Source: CAYNFP01 sp964396655 | GTDB taxonomy: Bacteria; Bacillota_I; Bacilli_A; RF39; UBA660 | Assembly: GCA_964396655.1 (NCBI GenBank) | Contig: CAYNFP010000006.1 | Coordinates: 4,284-68,283, forward strand | DNA: 64,000 nt | Direction: 5' to 3' | Shown: piece after piece, positions 7,779 through 16,600 of the stretch | How positions within the stretch are numbered: the stretch's first letter is position 1 | How the letters are laid out: each line of letters begins with the position of its first letter | Made by a program: the position numbers and the translations under genes | The notes under the pieces: generated by a model | Told to the model about the DNA's origin: nothing | Database searches by the model: none | What the model saw: the letters and a program-made list of their open reading frames with translations, nothing else

Positions 7779-8939
7779 TTATAAAGTTAAATTTAAAACA
7801 TTATCAAATTTTATTATTTTTACAACATCATTAAATGTATCAATTTCTGTATTTTCTAATTCATATTCTAATCTTTTTTTAATAATTAGATTTAATTCTT
7901 CACTTTTGGACCACTTAATAATCGCTTTGATAATAGTGTACATTTGAAAATTATATATATGATCCCAACTTTCTTTAAACATATTACCGGTTTTTGGGTC
8001 ACTAAATAATTTTTTTAATTTTTTAATATTTTCTTCATTGTAAGGAAAAGTAAATTTATGATCATTAAAATTAATAAAGTTATATTCAATAAAATCTTTA
8101 AGACACACAAAATTTAAATCTGCTCCTTTATCAATTAAAACCGGAAATAAATTTTGAGGGCCTTCATAATATATATGATCTAAAGCAGTTCGATTGTTAT
8201 TATCTCTTATATTTAAATTTATTTTTTTTAAATTTGCTAAATATAAAAATATTTCTCTATTGTTATGAGCATTTCTATTTTGAACAGAATGTATTAATGC
8301 GGTTTTTCCCTCATTATCTTGAGCATTTAAATTTACATTTTTTTCTACCAATAATTTAATTATATCAAGCCTACCAAACTTAGAAGCATAAATTAATGGA
8401 GTATAACCACGATTATCTTTTAATTCTAAATTTATATCATTTCTTTCTATTAATAATTTAACAGCCTCAATATTATTTGAAAGAATAAAATACATAATAG
8501 CCGTTCTTCCTAAGTTTGCTTGAATATTTACATCTATTTTTTCATTTAAAATTAAATATTCTATAATTTTAAAATAATCACAAGATGACTTACCATTTTC
8601 CGCTATAGATATTAAAGGAGTGCGACCTTCATAATCTCTTAAATTTATATTAGCATTATTTTCTATTAAATATTTTACCATTTCAAAATTATTATTATAT
8701 ACTGCAGTAAATAGTATGGAAATTCCTATATAATCGTCAATTTCGTCAATATTTGCACCATATTTTATTAAAATTTTTATAGCTTCTAGATTATCCTTTG
8801 AAGCAGCTAAATGTAATGGTGTATTTCCAAATAAATCTTTAGCATTAATATTTATTTTTTCAGTTTCTTTTCTTAAATAAATTTCTAATTGATTATTATC
8901 AGAATTTTCAATTATTTCAAATAAATTTAACATACTCAT
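7779..8939 (-). CDS. Ankyrin-repeat protein
   Basis: A 386-residue protein with about eight ankyrin repeats from residue 35 to 270. Clear units are GNTPLHLAASKDNLEAIKIL, GISILFTAVYNNNFEMVKYL, GRTPLISIAENG, GRTAIMYFILSNNIEAVKLL, GYTPLIYASKFGRLDIIKLL and GKTALIHSVQNRN. The last 110 residues are helical and not repeat-like. No signal peptide. It precedes the DUF6624 gene by 20 bases and probably shares its mRNA. Ankyrin and DUF6624 proteins often accompany toxin-immunity loci, but no toxin is visible here, so a role as immunity or anti-element protein is inference. Confidence 0.85.
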   Translation of the reverse strand: MSMLNLFEIIENSDNNQLEIYLRKETEKININAKDLFGNTPLHLAASKDNLEAIKILIKYGANIDEIDDYIGISILFTAVYNNNFEMVKYLIENNANINLRDYEGRTPLISIAENGKSSCDYFKIIEYLILNEKIDVNIQANLGRTAIMYFILSNNIEAVKLLIERNDINLELKDNRGYTPLIYASKFGRLDIIKLLVEKNVNLNAQDNEGKTALIHSVQNRNAHNNREIFLYLANLKKINLNIRDNNNRTALDHIYYEGPQNLFPVLIDKGADLNFVCLKDFIEYNFINFNDHKFTFPYNEENIKKLKKLFSDPKTGNMFKESWDHIYNFQMYTIIKAIIKWSKSEELNLIIKKRLEYELENTEIDTFNDVVKIIKFDNVLNLTL

Positions 8940-8997
8940 AATTTCTCTTCATCTCTTCTTAATGGCTATATGTTATCATTTTTATATATAAAAGTAA

Positions 8998-9023
8998 ACA
9001 AAAAACTACATCTCTGTAGTTCT
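8998..9023 (-). terminator. Terminator of tRNA-Ile2/Met
   Basis: A 7-bp stem (AACTACA/TGTAGTT) with a short GAGA-type loop and a T run on the minus strand, 12 bases beyond the tRNA 3' end. Confidence 0.7.
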
Positions 9024-9034
9024 AATATTTTTGT

Positions 9035-9111
9035 TGGTGGACCTTGTAGGACTCGAACCTACGACCGCCCGGTTATGAGCCGGATGCTCTAACCAACTGA
9101 GCTAAAGGTCC
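9035..9111 (-). tRNA. tRNA with CAU anticodon, probably tRNA-Ile2 (lysidine type)
   Basis: A 77-nt tRNA with acceptor GGACCTT/AAGGTCC, encoded CCA, the T-loop GTTCGAGTC and the anticodon loop CTCATAA (CAT). As I recall them, the body and loop resemble the Bacillus tRNA-Ile2 whose C34 is changed to lysidine by TilS. Elongator Met is the alternative. Confidence 0.9.
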
Positions 9112-9180
9112 ATCTGCCTTAATAATATAACATAATACTTTAAATAATTCAATTATTTTTTTGCAAAAAAAGAAGAAAGT

Positions 9181-9606
9181 TTATTTACTTCCTTCTAATC
9201 TGCTTATTAAGTCTATTTTAAACATCTCTTTTTGAGCATTGGCTTTTGAAATCATTATTCCTTTATATGCTGTTAATTCAGTTTTATGTCCATCCATTAA
9301 TATATCTTTTGGTTCTAATGAATTCAACATAACTGTATTTTCACCTCTATAAACTGTATAACCTAATTTAACTTCTCCATAAACTTTTACAAATAAATTA
9401 TCTGTTGGAAGTTTTAATTCATAAGTTTCAGTTTGCTCATGTTTGTTGATAGAAACTAATTCACCAACAAATTCTCCAGATCTTAATCTTGGATAAAAAT
9501 CAAAGACTAATTTTTTATAAGCCATCATGTTGTATTTTTTTAAACTTCTTTCTAATTTTTTGTAATAATTTTCATCAAGATAGTCAAGTAAAAATCTCCC
9601 TTTCAT
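9181..9606 (-). CDS. Hypothetical soluble protein, 141 residues
   Basis: Not recognised. The N-terminal third is helical and basic (YYKKLERSLKKYNMMAYKKLVFDFYPRL). The middle is a run of beta strands (FVGELVSINKHEQTETYEL, NLFVKVYGEVKLGYTVYRG), and the end is a helix (KANAQKEMFKIDLISRLEGS). No membrane segment or signal. The start has AGAGGGGG upstream. It lies downstream of thrS in the same direction with a gap of about 80 bases and may be co-transcribed. Confidence 0.65.
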   Translation of the reverse strand: MKGRFLLDYLDENYYKKLERSLKKYNMMAYKKLVFDFYPRLRSGEFVGELVSINKHEQTETYELKLPTDNLFVKVYGEVKLGYTVYRGENTVMLNSLEPKDILMDGHKTELTAYKGIMISKANAQKEMFKIDLISRLEGSK

Positions 9607-9685
9607 CTTAACAAACCCCCTCTAAAATTAGTGATATTTATTATACAACTTTTAGTAGTGATTGTCAAGTTTTAAAAGCCTCCTC

Positions 9686-11449
9686 TTAAAATATTGCTTT
9701 TTCTTCTATCTCTTTATTCAACTTTTCTATAAATTCTTTGATACTAATATTTACTGTTTCTTCAGTTCCTCTTAGTCTATAACTAATAGTATTTGTATTT
9801 CTTTCTTTATCTCCAATAATTAAAGTATAAGGAACTTTCTTAATAACGCTTTCTCTCATTTTATATCCAAGTTTTTCTTCTCTAGAGTCTACCTCTACTC
9901 TAATATTATGTTGTAATAATTCATCTTTTATACAATTAGAGTATTCTAAATGCTGTTCATTATTAACTGGAATAATATTTACTTGTAATGGAGATAACCA
10001 CAATGGGAATGCTCCAGAATATTGTTCTAGTAAAATAGAAATTAATCTTTCATAAGTACTTATTAATCCTCTATGTATCATTACTGGTCTTACTTTATTA
10101 CCAGATGCATCTATATAAGTTAAATCAAATCTTTCAGGTAATAAAAAGTCTAATTGAATAGTTGCAAAAGTTATAACCTTTCCAGATAAAGTCTTTACTT
10201 GAATATCTATTTTAGGTCCATAAAATGCAGCCTCTCCTATTGCTTCTTTATATTCAATATTTAATTCTTTTAAAGTCTTTCTAACTGCATCTTCTGCTTT
10301 TTGCCATAATTCTTCATCTTCATGATATTTTTCTTTATTATTGGGATCATGCAAAGCTAATTCAATATAATCTATTTTTATTCCTATATCTTTAATTGCT
10401 TTAGTAACTAAATTGTATGCTTTTGATACTTCTGATTTAATTTGGTCTCCTCTAACAAATAAATGAGCATCTGTTAAATTCATCCCTCTAACTCTTTCAA
10501 GTCCAGTTAATCCCCCGGTTGCTTCCCATCTATGCATAATTACATTTTCAGATAATCTAATTGGTAAGTCTTTATAACTTCTTAATTCTGATTTATAAAT
10601 CAAACAATGATGAGGACAACTCATAGGTCTTAAAACCAATTCTTCTCCATCTTCTGTTTTCATAACTGGAAACATACTATCTTTATAATGATCCCAGTGT
10701 CCACTTGTTTCATATAACCATCTTGTTCCAAGTATAGGAGTTGAAACAAATTCATAACCATCTTCTTTTTGAATTTCATATGAATAATCTTCTAATATTT
10801 TTTTAAGAATCATTCCATTAGGCAACCAAAATACTAAACCTTGTCCGGCTTCCGGTATTATACTAAATATTTTTAGTTCTTTGCCTAATTTTCTGTGATC
10901 TCTTAATTTAATATCTTCTAACCATTTTAAATGTTCATTTAAATCTTCTTCTGTTTCAAAGCATATTCCATATATTCTTTGAAGCATTTTATTATTAGCG
11001 TCCCCTTTCCAATAGGCTCCACTAACTTTTAATAATTTAAAATATTTTAATTCTTTTGTTGAACTAACATGAGGTCCTCTACATAAATCTATAAAATCTT
11101 CTTGTTGATATGCTGTAATAACAGTATCATTTTCATCCATTCTATTTATTAAGTCTATTTTATATTCATCATTTTTAAACATGTCTAAAGCTTCTTGTTT
11201 AGATATTTCAATTCTTTTTATTAATTTATTATCTTTAGAGATTTTTTTCATTTCTCTTTCAATAATTGGTAAATCATCTTCTGTAATAACTTTTTCTCCC
11301 AAATCAATATCATAATAGAATCCTTCTTCTATTACAGGTCCTACCCAAAATTTTGCTTCTGGATATAAATGTTTTATAGCATGTGCTAATAAATGAGCAC
11401 AACTATGATTTAACATATTTAATTTTTCATCATTTTTTATTTCTTTCAT
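9686..11449 (-). CDS. thrS: Threonyl-tRNA synthetase lacking the TGS domain
   Basis: Class II synthetase charging tRNA-Thr. The editing domain comes first (LNHSCAHLLAHAIKHLYP, HXXXH, and the later CRGPHV). The catalytic core has the zinc site (MSCPHH), motif 2 (MHRWEATGGLTGLERVRGM) and motif 3 (MIHRGLISTYERLI). The anticodon-binding domain is C-terminal (about residues 485-580). At 587 residues it lacks the roughly 60-residue N-terminal TGS domain of most bacterial ThrRS. The start overlaps the stop of the preceding small gene by four bases. Expression is under a T-box leader. Confidence 0.97.
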   Translation of the reverse strand: MKEIKNDEKLNMLNHSCAHLLAHAIKHLYPEAKFWVGPVIEEGFYYDIDLGEKVITEDDLPIIEREMKKISKDNKLIKRIEISKQEALDMFKNDEYKIDLINRMDENDTVITAYQQEDFIDLCRGPHVSSTKELKYFKLLKVSGAYWKGDANNKMLQRIYGICFETEEDLNEHLKWLEDIKLRDHRKLGKELKIFSIIPEAGQGLVFWLPNGMILKKILEDYSYEIQKEDGYEFVSTPILGTRWLYETSGHWDHYKDSMFPVMKTEDGEELVLRPMSCPHHCLIYKSELRSYKDLPIRLSENVIMHRWEATGGLTGLERVRGMNLTDAHLFVRGDQIKSEVSKAYNLVTKAIKDIGIKIDYIELALHDPNNKEKYHEDEELWQKAEDAVRKTLKELNIEYKEAIGEAAFYGPKIDIQVKTLSGKVITFATIQLDFLLPERFDLTYIDASGNKVRPVMIHRGLISTYERLISILLEQYSGAFPLWLSPLQVNIIPVNNEQHLEYSNCIKDELLQHNIRVEVDSREEKLGYKMRESVIKKVPYTLIIGDKERNTNTISYRLRGTEETVNISIKEFIEKLNKEIEEKAIF

Positions 11450-11634
11450 CTTACTTTTTCCTTTTCTTTTTTAAATTTTTCTCTTAAATTTTTCATTTCT
11501 TTGTTAACTTCAACTATCTTTTTTTCAATAGCTTTTATTTTAATGTCATCCGTGACTCTATCTTTAGATTTTATTAACATAAGTTTTTCCATTCTAAGAG
11601 ATCCAATTAAATCATCAAGATCATTCTGTTTCAT
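11446..11634 (-). CDS. Small charged coiled-coil protein between T-box and thrS
   Basis: A 62-residue, highly charged helical protein (LDDLIGSLRMEKLMLIKSK, then KAIEKKIVEVNKEMKNLREK). The ATG at 11634 has AGGAAGT upstream. A longer in-frame reading would start inside the T-box antiterminator and is rejected. It overlaps thrS by four bases, so translation is coupled. The function is unknown. It occupies the position where the ThrRS TGS domain would be encoded but shows no TGS sequence. Confidence 0.65.
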   Translation of the reverse strand: MKQNDLDDLIGSLRMEKLMLIKSKDRVTDDIKIKAIEKKIVEVNKEMKNLREKFKKEKEKVR

Positions 11635-11645
11635 AATATCACTTC

Positions 11646-11853
11646 CTTTTAAATAAACAAAAACACTCCAAAAGGAGTGTTTTAAACACGGTACCATCCT
11701 AAGATTTTCTCTTTAATTAAGTATAACGGCTTAATTCCGTAGGTTATTAGCCTCTTTCCAAGGTAGTAATTATTAATCTTCATTATTAGTTTACACCATC
11801 CACTAACTCTCTACAAATTATTATTAATAATGTTATCCTTTTCATCAATTTAT
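11646..11853 (-). promoter_or_regulatory. T-box leader (threonine-specific) with terminator
   Basis: On the minus strand the 14-base T-box AGGATGGTACCGTG lies at 11687-11700. It is followed by a terminator hairpin (AAACACTCC/GGAGTGTTT plus T run, 11660-11684) that competes with an antiterminator using the T-box. Upstream are the stem I signatures AGAGAGTTAG and GGATGGTGTAAAC. The specifier region around 11762-11767 reads ACTACC, offering the Thr codons ACT and ACC. Uncharged tRNA-Thr should permit read-through into the small ORF and thrS. Confidence 0.92.
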
Positions 11854-11859
11854 GAATAC

Positions 11860-11888
11860 ATTCTACCATATTATTATATGAATATCAA
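11860..11888 (-). promoter_or_regulatory. Sigma-A-type promoter of the thrS T-box transcript
   Basis: TTGATA (11883-11888), a 17-base spacer, then TAGAAT (11860-11865) on the minus strand. The predicted start near 11853 is just before stem I of the T-box. Confidence 0.65.
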
Positions 11889-11898
11889 TTATTTTGAA

Positions 11899-12183
11899 TT
11901 ATTTTATTTTTCTTTTCAATATCTGATTACTTTCTTTCCATTCTTTATATTTAAGAGGTAAACATACTCCACATGGACGATATCCAGCTTTTATTGCATC
12001 TTCCTCGGTAGCAAAGAACACTCTATTCTTTACATAATAACCTTTTGCTATCCAATTTAATGCAGAGGGGCAATCTAGCCTACCATATATCTTTAATGCC
12101 CTATTGCCACCATATAAACCTTTTGTTTCACTCAAATATTCTTCACCATTACCATTTATTAATTTATACAATTTTTTTTCCAT
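11899..12183 (-). CDS. Ada-type zinc-binding domain protein
   Basis: A 94-residue protein made almost wholly of the metal-binding module of Ada methyltransferases. LDCPSA near residue 38 supplies one cysteine. KNRVFFATEEDAIKAGYRPCGVCLP near residues 52-76 supplies the CxxC pair after the typical GYRPC turn; the line is quoted only to name the block. A fourth ligand is not obvious. No methyltransferase or AraC domain follows. GGAG precedes the ATG. It sits 10 bases downstream of the membrane-protein gene and is probably co-transcribed with it. Confidence 0.75.
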   Translation of the reverse strand: MEKKLYKLINGNGEEYLSETKGLYGGNRALKIYGRLDCPSALNWIAKGYYVKNRVFFATEEDAIKAGYRPCGVCLPLKYKEWKESNQILKRKIK

Positions 12184-12193
12184 TATGACTCCA

Positions 12194-12829
12194 TTAATTT
12201 TTATTTAATAATTCTTCTTTTTCTTTTTTTAATCTTCTTATTGTTTCTAATTGACTCATCATAGCTCGAATATCATCCTCACTCATTGAGTCAAAATATT
12301 CTTTAAGTGGTTCTTTTTTAACCACTATACTTTCTTCTTGAGTTTCCTCTATATACGAAGATATTTTTTGTTCTTCCTCTTCCCAAAAATCCATATCAAT
12401 TTCATCTTTATTAGGATATCTATCTTTTGTATACATGCTTGAACTAGATTTATAAGGAATCATTTTTTCATATTTACCATTTGATAAAGCTTTTTTTCTA
12501 TCATCTCTAAATATACTATCATCTAATAATCCAATAGGTTTTTCAGAACTATTTTCTATTTCTCCATCTTTTAGCTTTTCTTGAATTATCTTTTGTATAT
12601 CAAAATTTTTATTTGTTAATTTTAATGCTTTATTTAAATAATAACCTGTTATCAAAAATTTTAATACTAATAACATTATATTAATAACAAATTCTGTATC
12701 ATCTTTTTCTTTAATTTTATAACCATTTAATTCAATTTCACGCTTAATAATAGGATTACATTTTGCTATTATTATTAAACCCATAGTATTTGTATATAAA
12801 GTTGTCAATAAATATAAATTAAATAACAT
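12194..12829 (-). CDS. Membrane protein with acidic cytoplasmic tail
   Basis: A 211-residue protein with two N-terminal membrane segments (about residues 1-20 and 44-66) and a long charged tail (DMDFWEEEEQKISSYIEETQEES, then a C-terminal helix ending RLKKEKEELLNKN). Not recognised. The start is the ATG at 12829, because a clear promoter lies between it and the more distant in-frame codon at 12928. It is divergent from the sortase gene. Confidence 0.6.
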   Translation of the reverse strand: MLFNLYLLTTLYTNTMGLIIIAKCNPIIKREIELNGYKIKEKDDTEFVINIMLLVLKFLITGYYLNKALKLTNKNFDIQKIIQEKLKDGEIENSSEKPIGLLDDSIFRDDRKKALSNGKYEKMIPYKSSSSMYTKDRYPNKDEIDMDFWEEEEQKISSYIEETQEESIVVKKEPLKEYFDSMSEDDIRAMMSQLETIRRLKKEKEELLNKN

Positions 12830-12863
12830 AATTCCCACTACTTTCTTAAAATTAATGTTTATT

Positions 12864-12892
12864 ATTATAACAAAACTATTATTACAAGTCAA
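12864..12892 (-). promoter_or_regulatory. Promoter of the 211-residue membrane protein
   Basis: TTGACT (12887-12892), exactly 17 bases, then TATAAT (12864-12869) on the minus strand. It is back to back with the sortase promoter; the two -35 boxes are four bases apart. Confidence 0.75.
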
Positions 12893-12896
12893 ATTA

Positions 12897-12925
12897 TTGA
12901 CAAAATAAAAATTTAATTGTATTAT
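12897..12925 (+). promoter_or_regulatory. Sortase promoter with predicted start at the ATG
   Basis: TTGACA (12897-12902), 17 bases, TATTAT (12920-12925) on the plus strand. The normal start distance puts +1 at about 12932, which is the A of the sortase ATG. No ribosome site exists between promoter and gene. Confidence 0.7.
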
Positions 12926-12931
12926 CAACTC

Positions 12932-13654
12932 ATGAAAAAAAGAAAATTTAAATTTATTGATTTTATTATTATAATATCATTAATCATACTTCTCACTTCT
13001 ACAATATTAATAATTAAAAACTCAAATGATATAAAAAAAATAAAAGAAGAAAAAGAAACCATTAAAAATATTGTTGATTATGAATATGATAACTCTACTT
13101 TATTAGAAAATTTTAGAATTGAATTTAAAAATAATGATATTATAGCTATATTAAATATTGAAGATATAATAAATATCCCAATTGTTAAGACAATTGATAA
13201 TAAATATTATTTAAAATATGGTATTAATAAGACCAAAATACCAGGTGGAGCTCCTTTTATGGATTATAGAACAAATATAGGAGATAAACAAATAAATATA
13301 TATGGCCATAATTCTACAAAATATGATTTACCTTTTAAAAAATTAGAAAATTATTTAGATAATAGTTATACAAAAAATAATGACATAATTGAATTAAAGA
13401 CAAAAGATAAAACTTACAAATATATTATTACTTATATTTATCTAGATAAAAAAAGTGATGAAGATGAGCATTATAAATATAAATATACTGATAATACTTC
13501 TTGGTTAAAACATATTAATACAATGAAACAAAAATCAATATATAATAATGATATAGAATTAAATGAGTATGATAATATATTAATATTACAAACTTGTCTT
13601 TTTGGAGATAATAGAAATAAATTATTACTAATAGTTGCTAAACAATTTAATTAA
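12932..13654 (+). CDS. Class B-like sortase
   Basis: A 240-residue membrane-anchored transpeptidase that joins sorting-signal proteins to the cell wall. One N-terminal membrane segment (about residues 11-30) is followed by a linker and the sortase barrel. Catalytic residues are visible: His in NIYGHNS, Cys in ILQTCLFG and Arg in GDNRNKLLL. The PGGAPFMDYRTN block preceding the His is typical of class B. A TTG at 12917 lies inside the -10 box and is rejected; the ATG at 12932 is used and appears leaderless. It converges on the adhesin gene, its likely substrate. Confidence 0.88.
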   Translation: MKKRKFKFIDFIIIISLIILLTSTILIIKNSNDIKKIKEEKETIKNIVDYEYDNSTLLENFRIEFKNNDIIAILNIEDIINIPIVKTIDNKYYLKYGINKTKIPGGAPFMDYRTNIGDKQINIYGHNSTKYDLPFKKLENYLDNSYTKNNDIIELKTKDKTYKYIITYIYLDKKSDEDEHYKYKYTDNTSWLKHINTMKQKSIYNNDIELNEYDNILILQTCLFGDNRNKLLLIVAKQFN

Positions 13655-13686
13655 TAAAAAAATTGAACTAATTGTTCAATTTTTTC
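13652..13686. terminator. Bidirectional terminator between sortase and adhesin
   Basis: Arms AAAAATTGAAC and GTTCAATTTTT around a TAATT loop, with T runs on both strands. It serves the two convergent genes and overlaps the adhesin C-terminal codons. Confidence 0.75.
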
Positions 13687-16600
13687 TTTATTATTAAACT
13701 GCCTATTAATGATAATGAACTTATTACATACATTAATTCTGGAAGAATTGAGTTTTCAACTCCTGTATCAGTTGGTTCATCTCCGCCAACACCAGCTAAT
13801 TCATATATATAATTAACTACTGTATCATCTTCAACATAACTTCCTGATTCAGAACCTTCTACTTTTAATAATATATAACCATCAATTTCCTTTGGTGTTA
13901 CTTCATACATATTTCCGATTTGTTCTTCATATGTTTCGGATGCTATTAATTCTTTACCATTCTCATCAAAGTAATTCACAATTAATTTACCCATAACTTT
14001 TTCATAAACGTAAGTTACAGTTGTATTTCCATCTGTATAAGATCCTAATGCATTACTTGGTATTGTTATTAATCTCCACATATTGTATGTTGTTGTATCT
14101 AATGGATTTGTTGTATATGCTGTTCCTTGTTGTTCTGTCCTTTGATCTTCAGCTAATATAACTACTTCTGTACTTCCATCCATCCATACATGTCTTACAT
14201 CTAAAGTTCCCATTGTTTTACTATAAACATATATTACTTCTAATGTACCTTCTATATAAGTTCCATTTACTGGAGCTGATGCAGAATGTACTTCAAGATA
14301 TGTCCAATTTGGTATTGATTTTGGGCTTGTTGTATATGTATCTACATTTATTTGACCAGAAGTTGTAGAATAATCAACTATTGAATTTCCAACTTCATCT
14401 ACATAATAGATTTTTACTGTACCCATTGTTTTTTCATAAACATATGTTACTTCTAATGTTCCGTTTGCATATGTTCCTGATTCAGAAGCTGATCCACTTT
14501 TAATTTCTTTAAATGTCCAGTTTGGTATGGTTTTTTGAGATGTTGTATATGTATCTACATTTATTTGGCCAGTTGTAATTTCATAAGGAATAATTCCATC
14601 CCCATTCTCATCTACATAATAAGTTTTTACTGTTCCTAATGTCTTTGTATATTCATAATATACTGTTATCATTCCATTTGTATAAATACCACTTGCATTA
14701 CTTGGTGTTACTTCTGTAAATGTCCAATTTGGTATACTTGCTGGACTTGTTGTATAACTTGTTCCTAGTTGGCCAGATGCTAATGTTACTGTATTTAACA
14801 CATTTGAATGATTATCTTTTTCAACATAATATACTATTACATTTCCCATAACTTTTTCATAAACATATGTTACAGTTGTATTTCCATCTGTATAAGATCC
14901 TGATGCATTACTTGGTGTTGTTATTAATCTCCACATATTGTATGTTGTTGTATCTAATGGATTTGTTGTATATGCTGTTCCTTGTTGTTCTGTCCTTTGA
15001 TCTTCAGCTAATATAACTACTTCTGTACTTCCGTCCATCCATACATGTCTTACATCTAAAGTTCCCATTGTTTCTTCATAAACATAAGTTACTTCTAATA
15101 TTCCGTTTGTATATGTTCCTGAAACTGAGGCTGATCCACTTTCAATTTCTTTAAATGTCCAGTTAGTTATTGTTTTTTGAGATGTTGTATATGTATCTAC
15201 ATTTACTTGACCAGTTGTAGTTACATCTGCTGATAATGTATTTCCTTCTTCATCTACATAATGTGCCACTACTGTTCCTAATGTCTTTGTATATTCATAA
15301 TATACTGTTATCATTCCATCTATATATCTTCCTAATGCATTCATAGGAATTGTTCCAGTAAATGTCCAATTAGCTATTATTTTTAAATTTGTTGTGTATA
15401 CTGTTCCAACTTGAGCTGTTGGTAATGTTTCTGAATCTAATATATTTGAATGATTATCTTTTTCAACATAATATACTGTTACATTTCCCATAACTTTTTC
15501 ATAAACATATGTTACAGTTGTATTTCCATCTGTATAAGATCCTGATGCATTACTTGGTGTTGTTATTAATCTCCACATATTGTATGTTGTTGTATCTAAT
15601 GGATTTGTTGTATATGCTGTTCCTTGTTGTTCTGTCCTTTGATCTTCAGCTAATATAACTACTTCTGTACTTCCGTCCATCCATACATGTCTTACATCTA
15701 AAGTTCCCATTGTTTCTTCATAAACATAAGTTACTTCTAATATTCCGTTTGTATATGTTCCTGAAACTGAGGCTGATCCACTTTCAATTTCTTTAAATGT
15801 CCAATTAGTTATTGTCTTTTGAATTGTATTATAACTATCTACATTTACTTGACCAGTTGTAGTTACATCTGCTGATAATGTATTTCCATTCTCATCTACA
15901 TAATGTGCCACTACTGTTCCTAATGTCTTTGTATAAGTATATATTACATTAGTATCTCCTTCTGCATAAGTTCCATTTACTGAAGCTGATCCAGAATGCA
16001 CTCCAATGTATGTCCAATTTGATATTGGTTTTGGACTTGTTGTATATGTGTCTACATTTACTTGGCCCATAGTATAATCATTAGGACTTATTACTGTATT
16101 AGTTCCAACTTCTACATAATGAATAATTACTGTTCCTAATGTCTTTGTATATTCATAATATACTGTTATACTCCCATCTATATAATTTCCATTTGCATTA
16201 CCCGGAATAGTTCCAGTAAATGTCCAATTTGGTATACTTGCTGGACTTGTTGTATAACTTGTTCCAACTTGTTCTGTTGTAATTGTATTTAAAGATATTT
16301 CATTTGAAGAATTATCTTTTTCTATATATTTTACAATTACTGTACCCATAACTTTTTCATAAACGTAAGTTACAGTTGTGTTTCCATCTGTATAAGATCC
16401 TGATGCATTACTTGGTGTTGTTATTAATCTCCACATATTGTATGTTGTTGTATCTAATGGATTTGTTGTATATGCTGTTCCTTGTTGTTCTGTCCTTTGA
16501 TCTTCAGCTAATATAACTACTTCTGTACTTCCGTCCATCCATACATGTCTTACATCTAAAGTTCCCATTGTTTCTTCATAAACATAAGTTACTTCTAATA

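Noticed and set aside
11635..11697. N-terminal extension of the 62-residue ORF
   Set aside because: It would be translated from within the T-box antiterminator and terminator and has no ribosome site.
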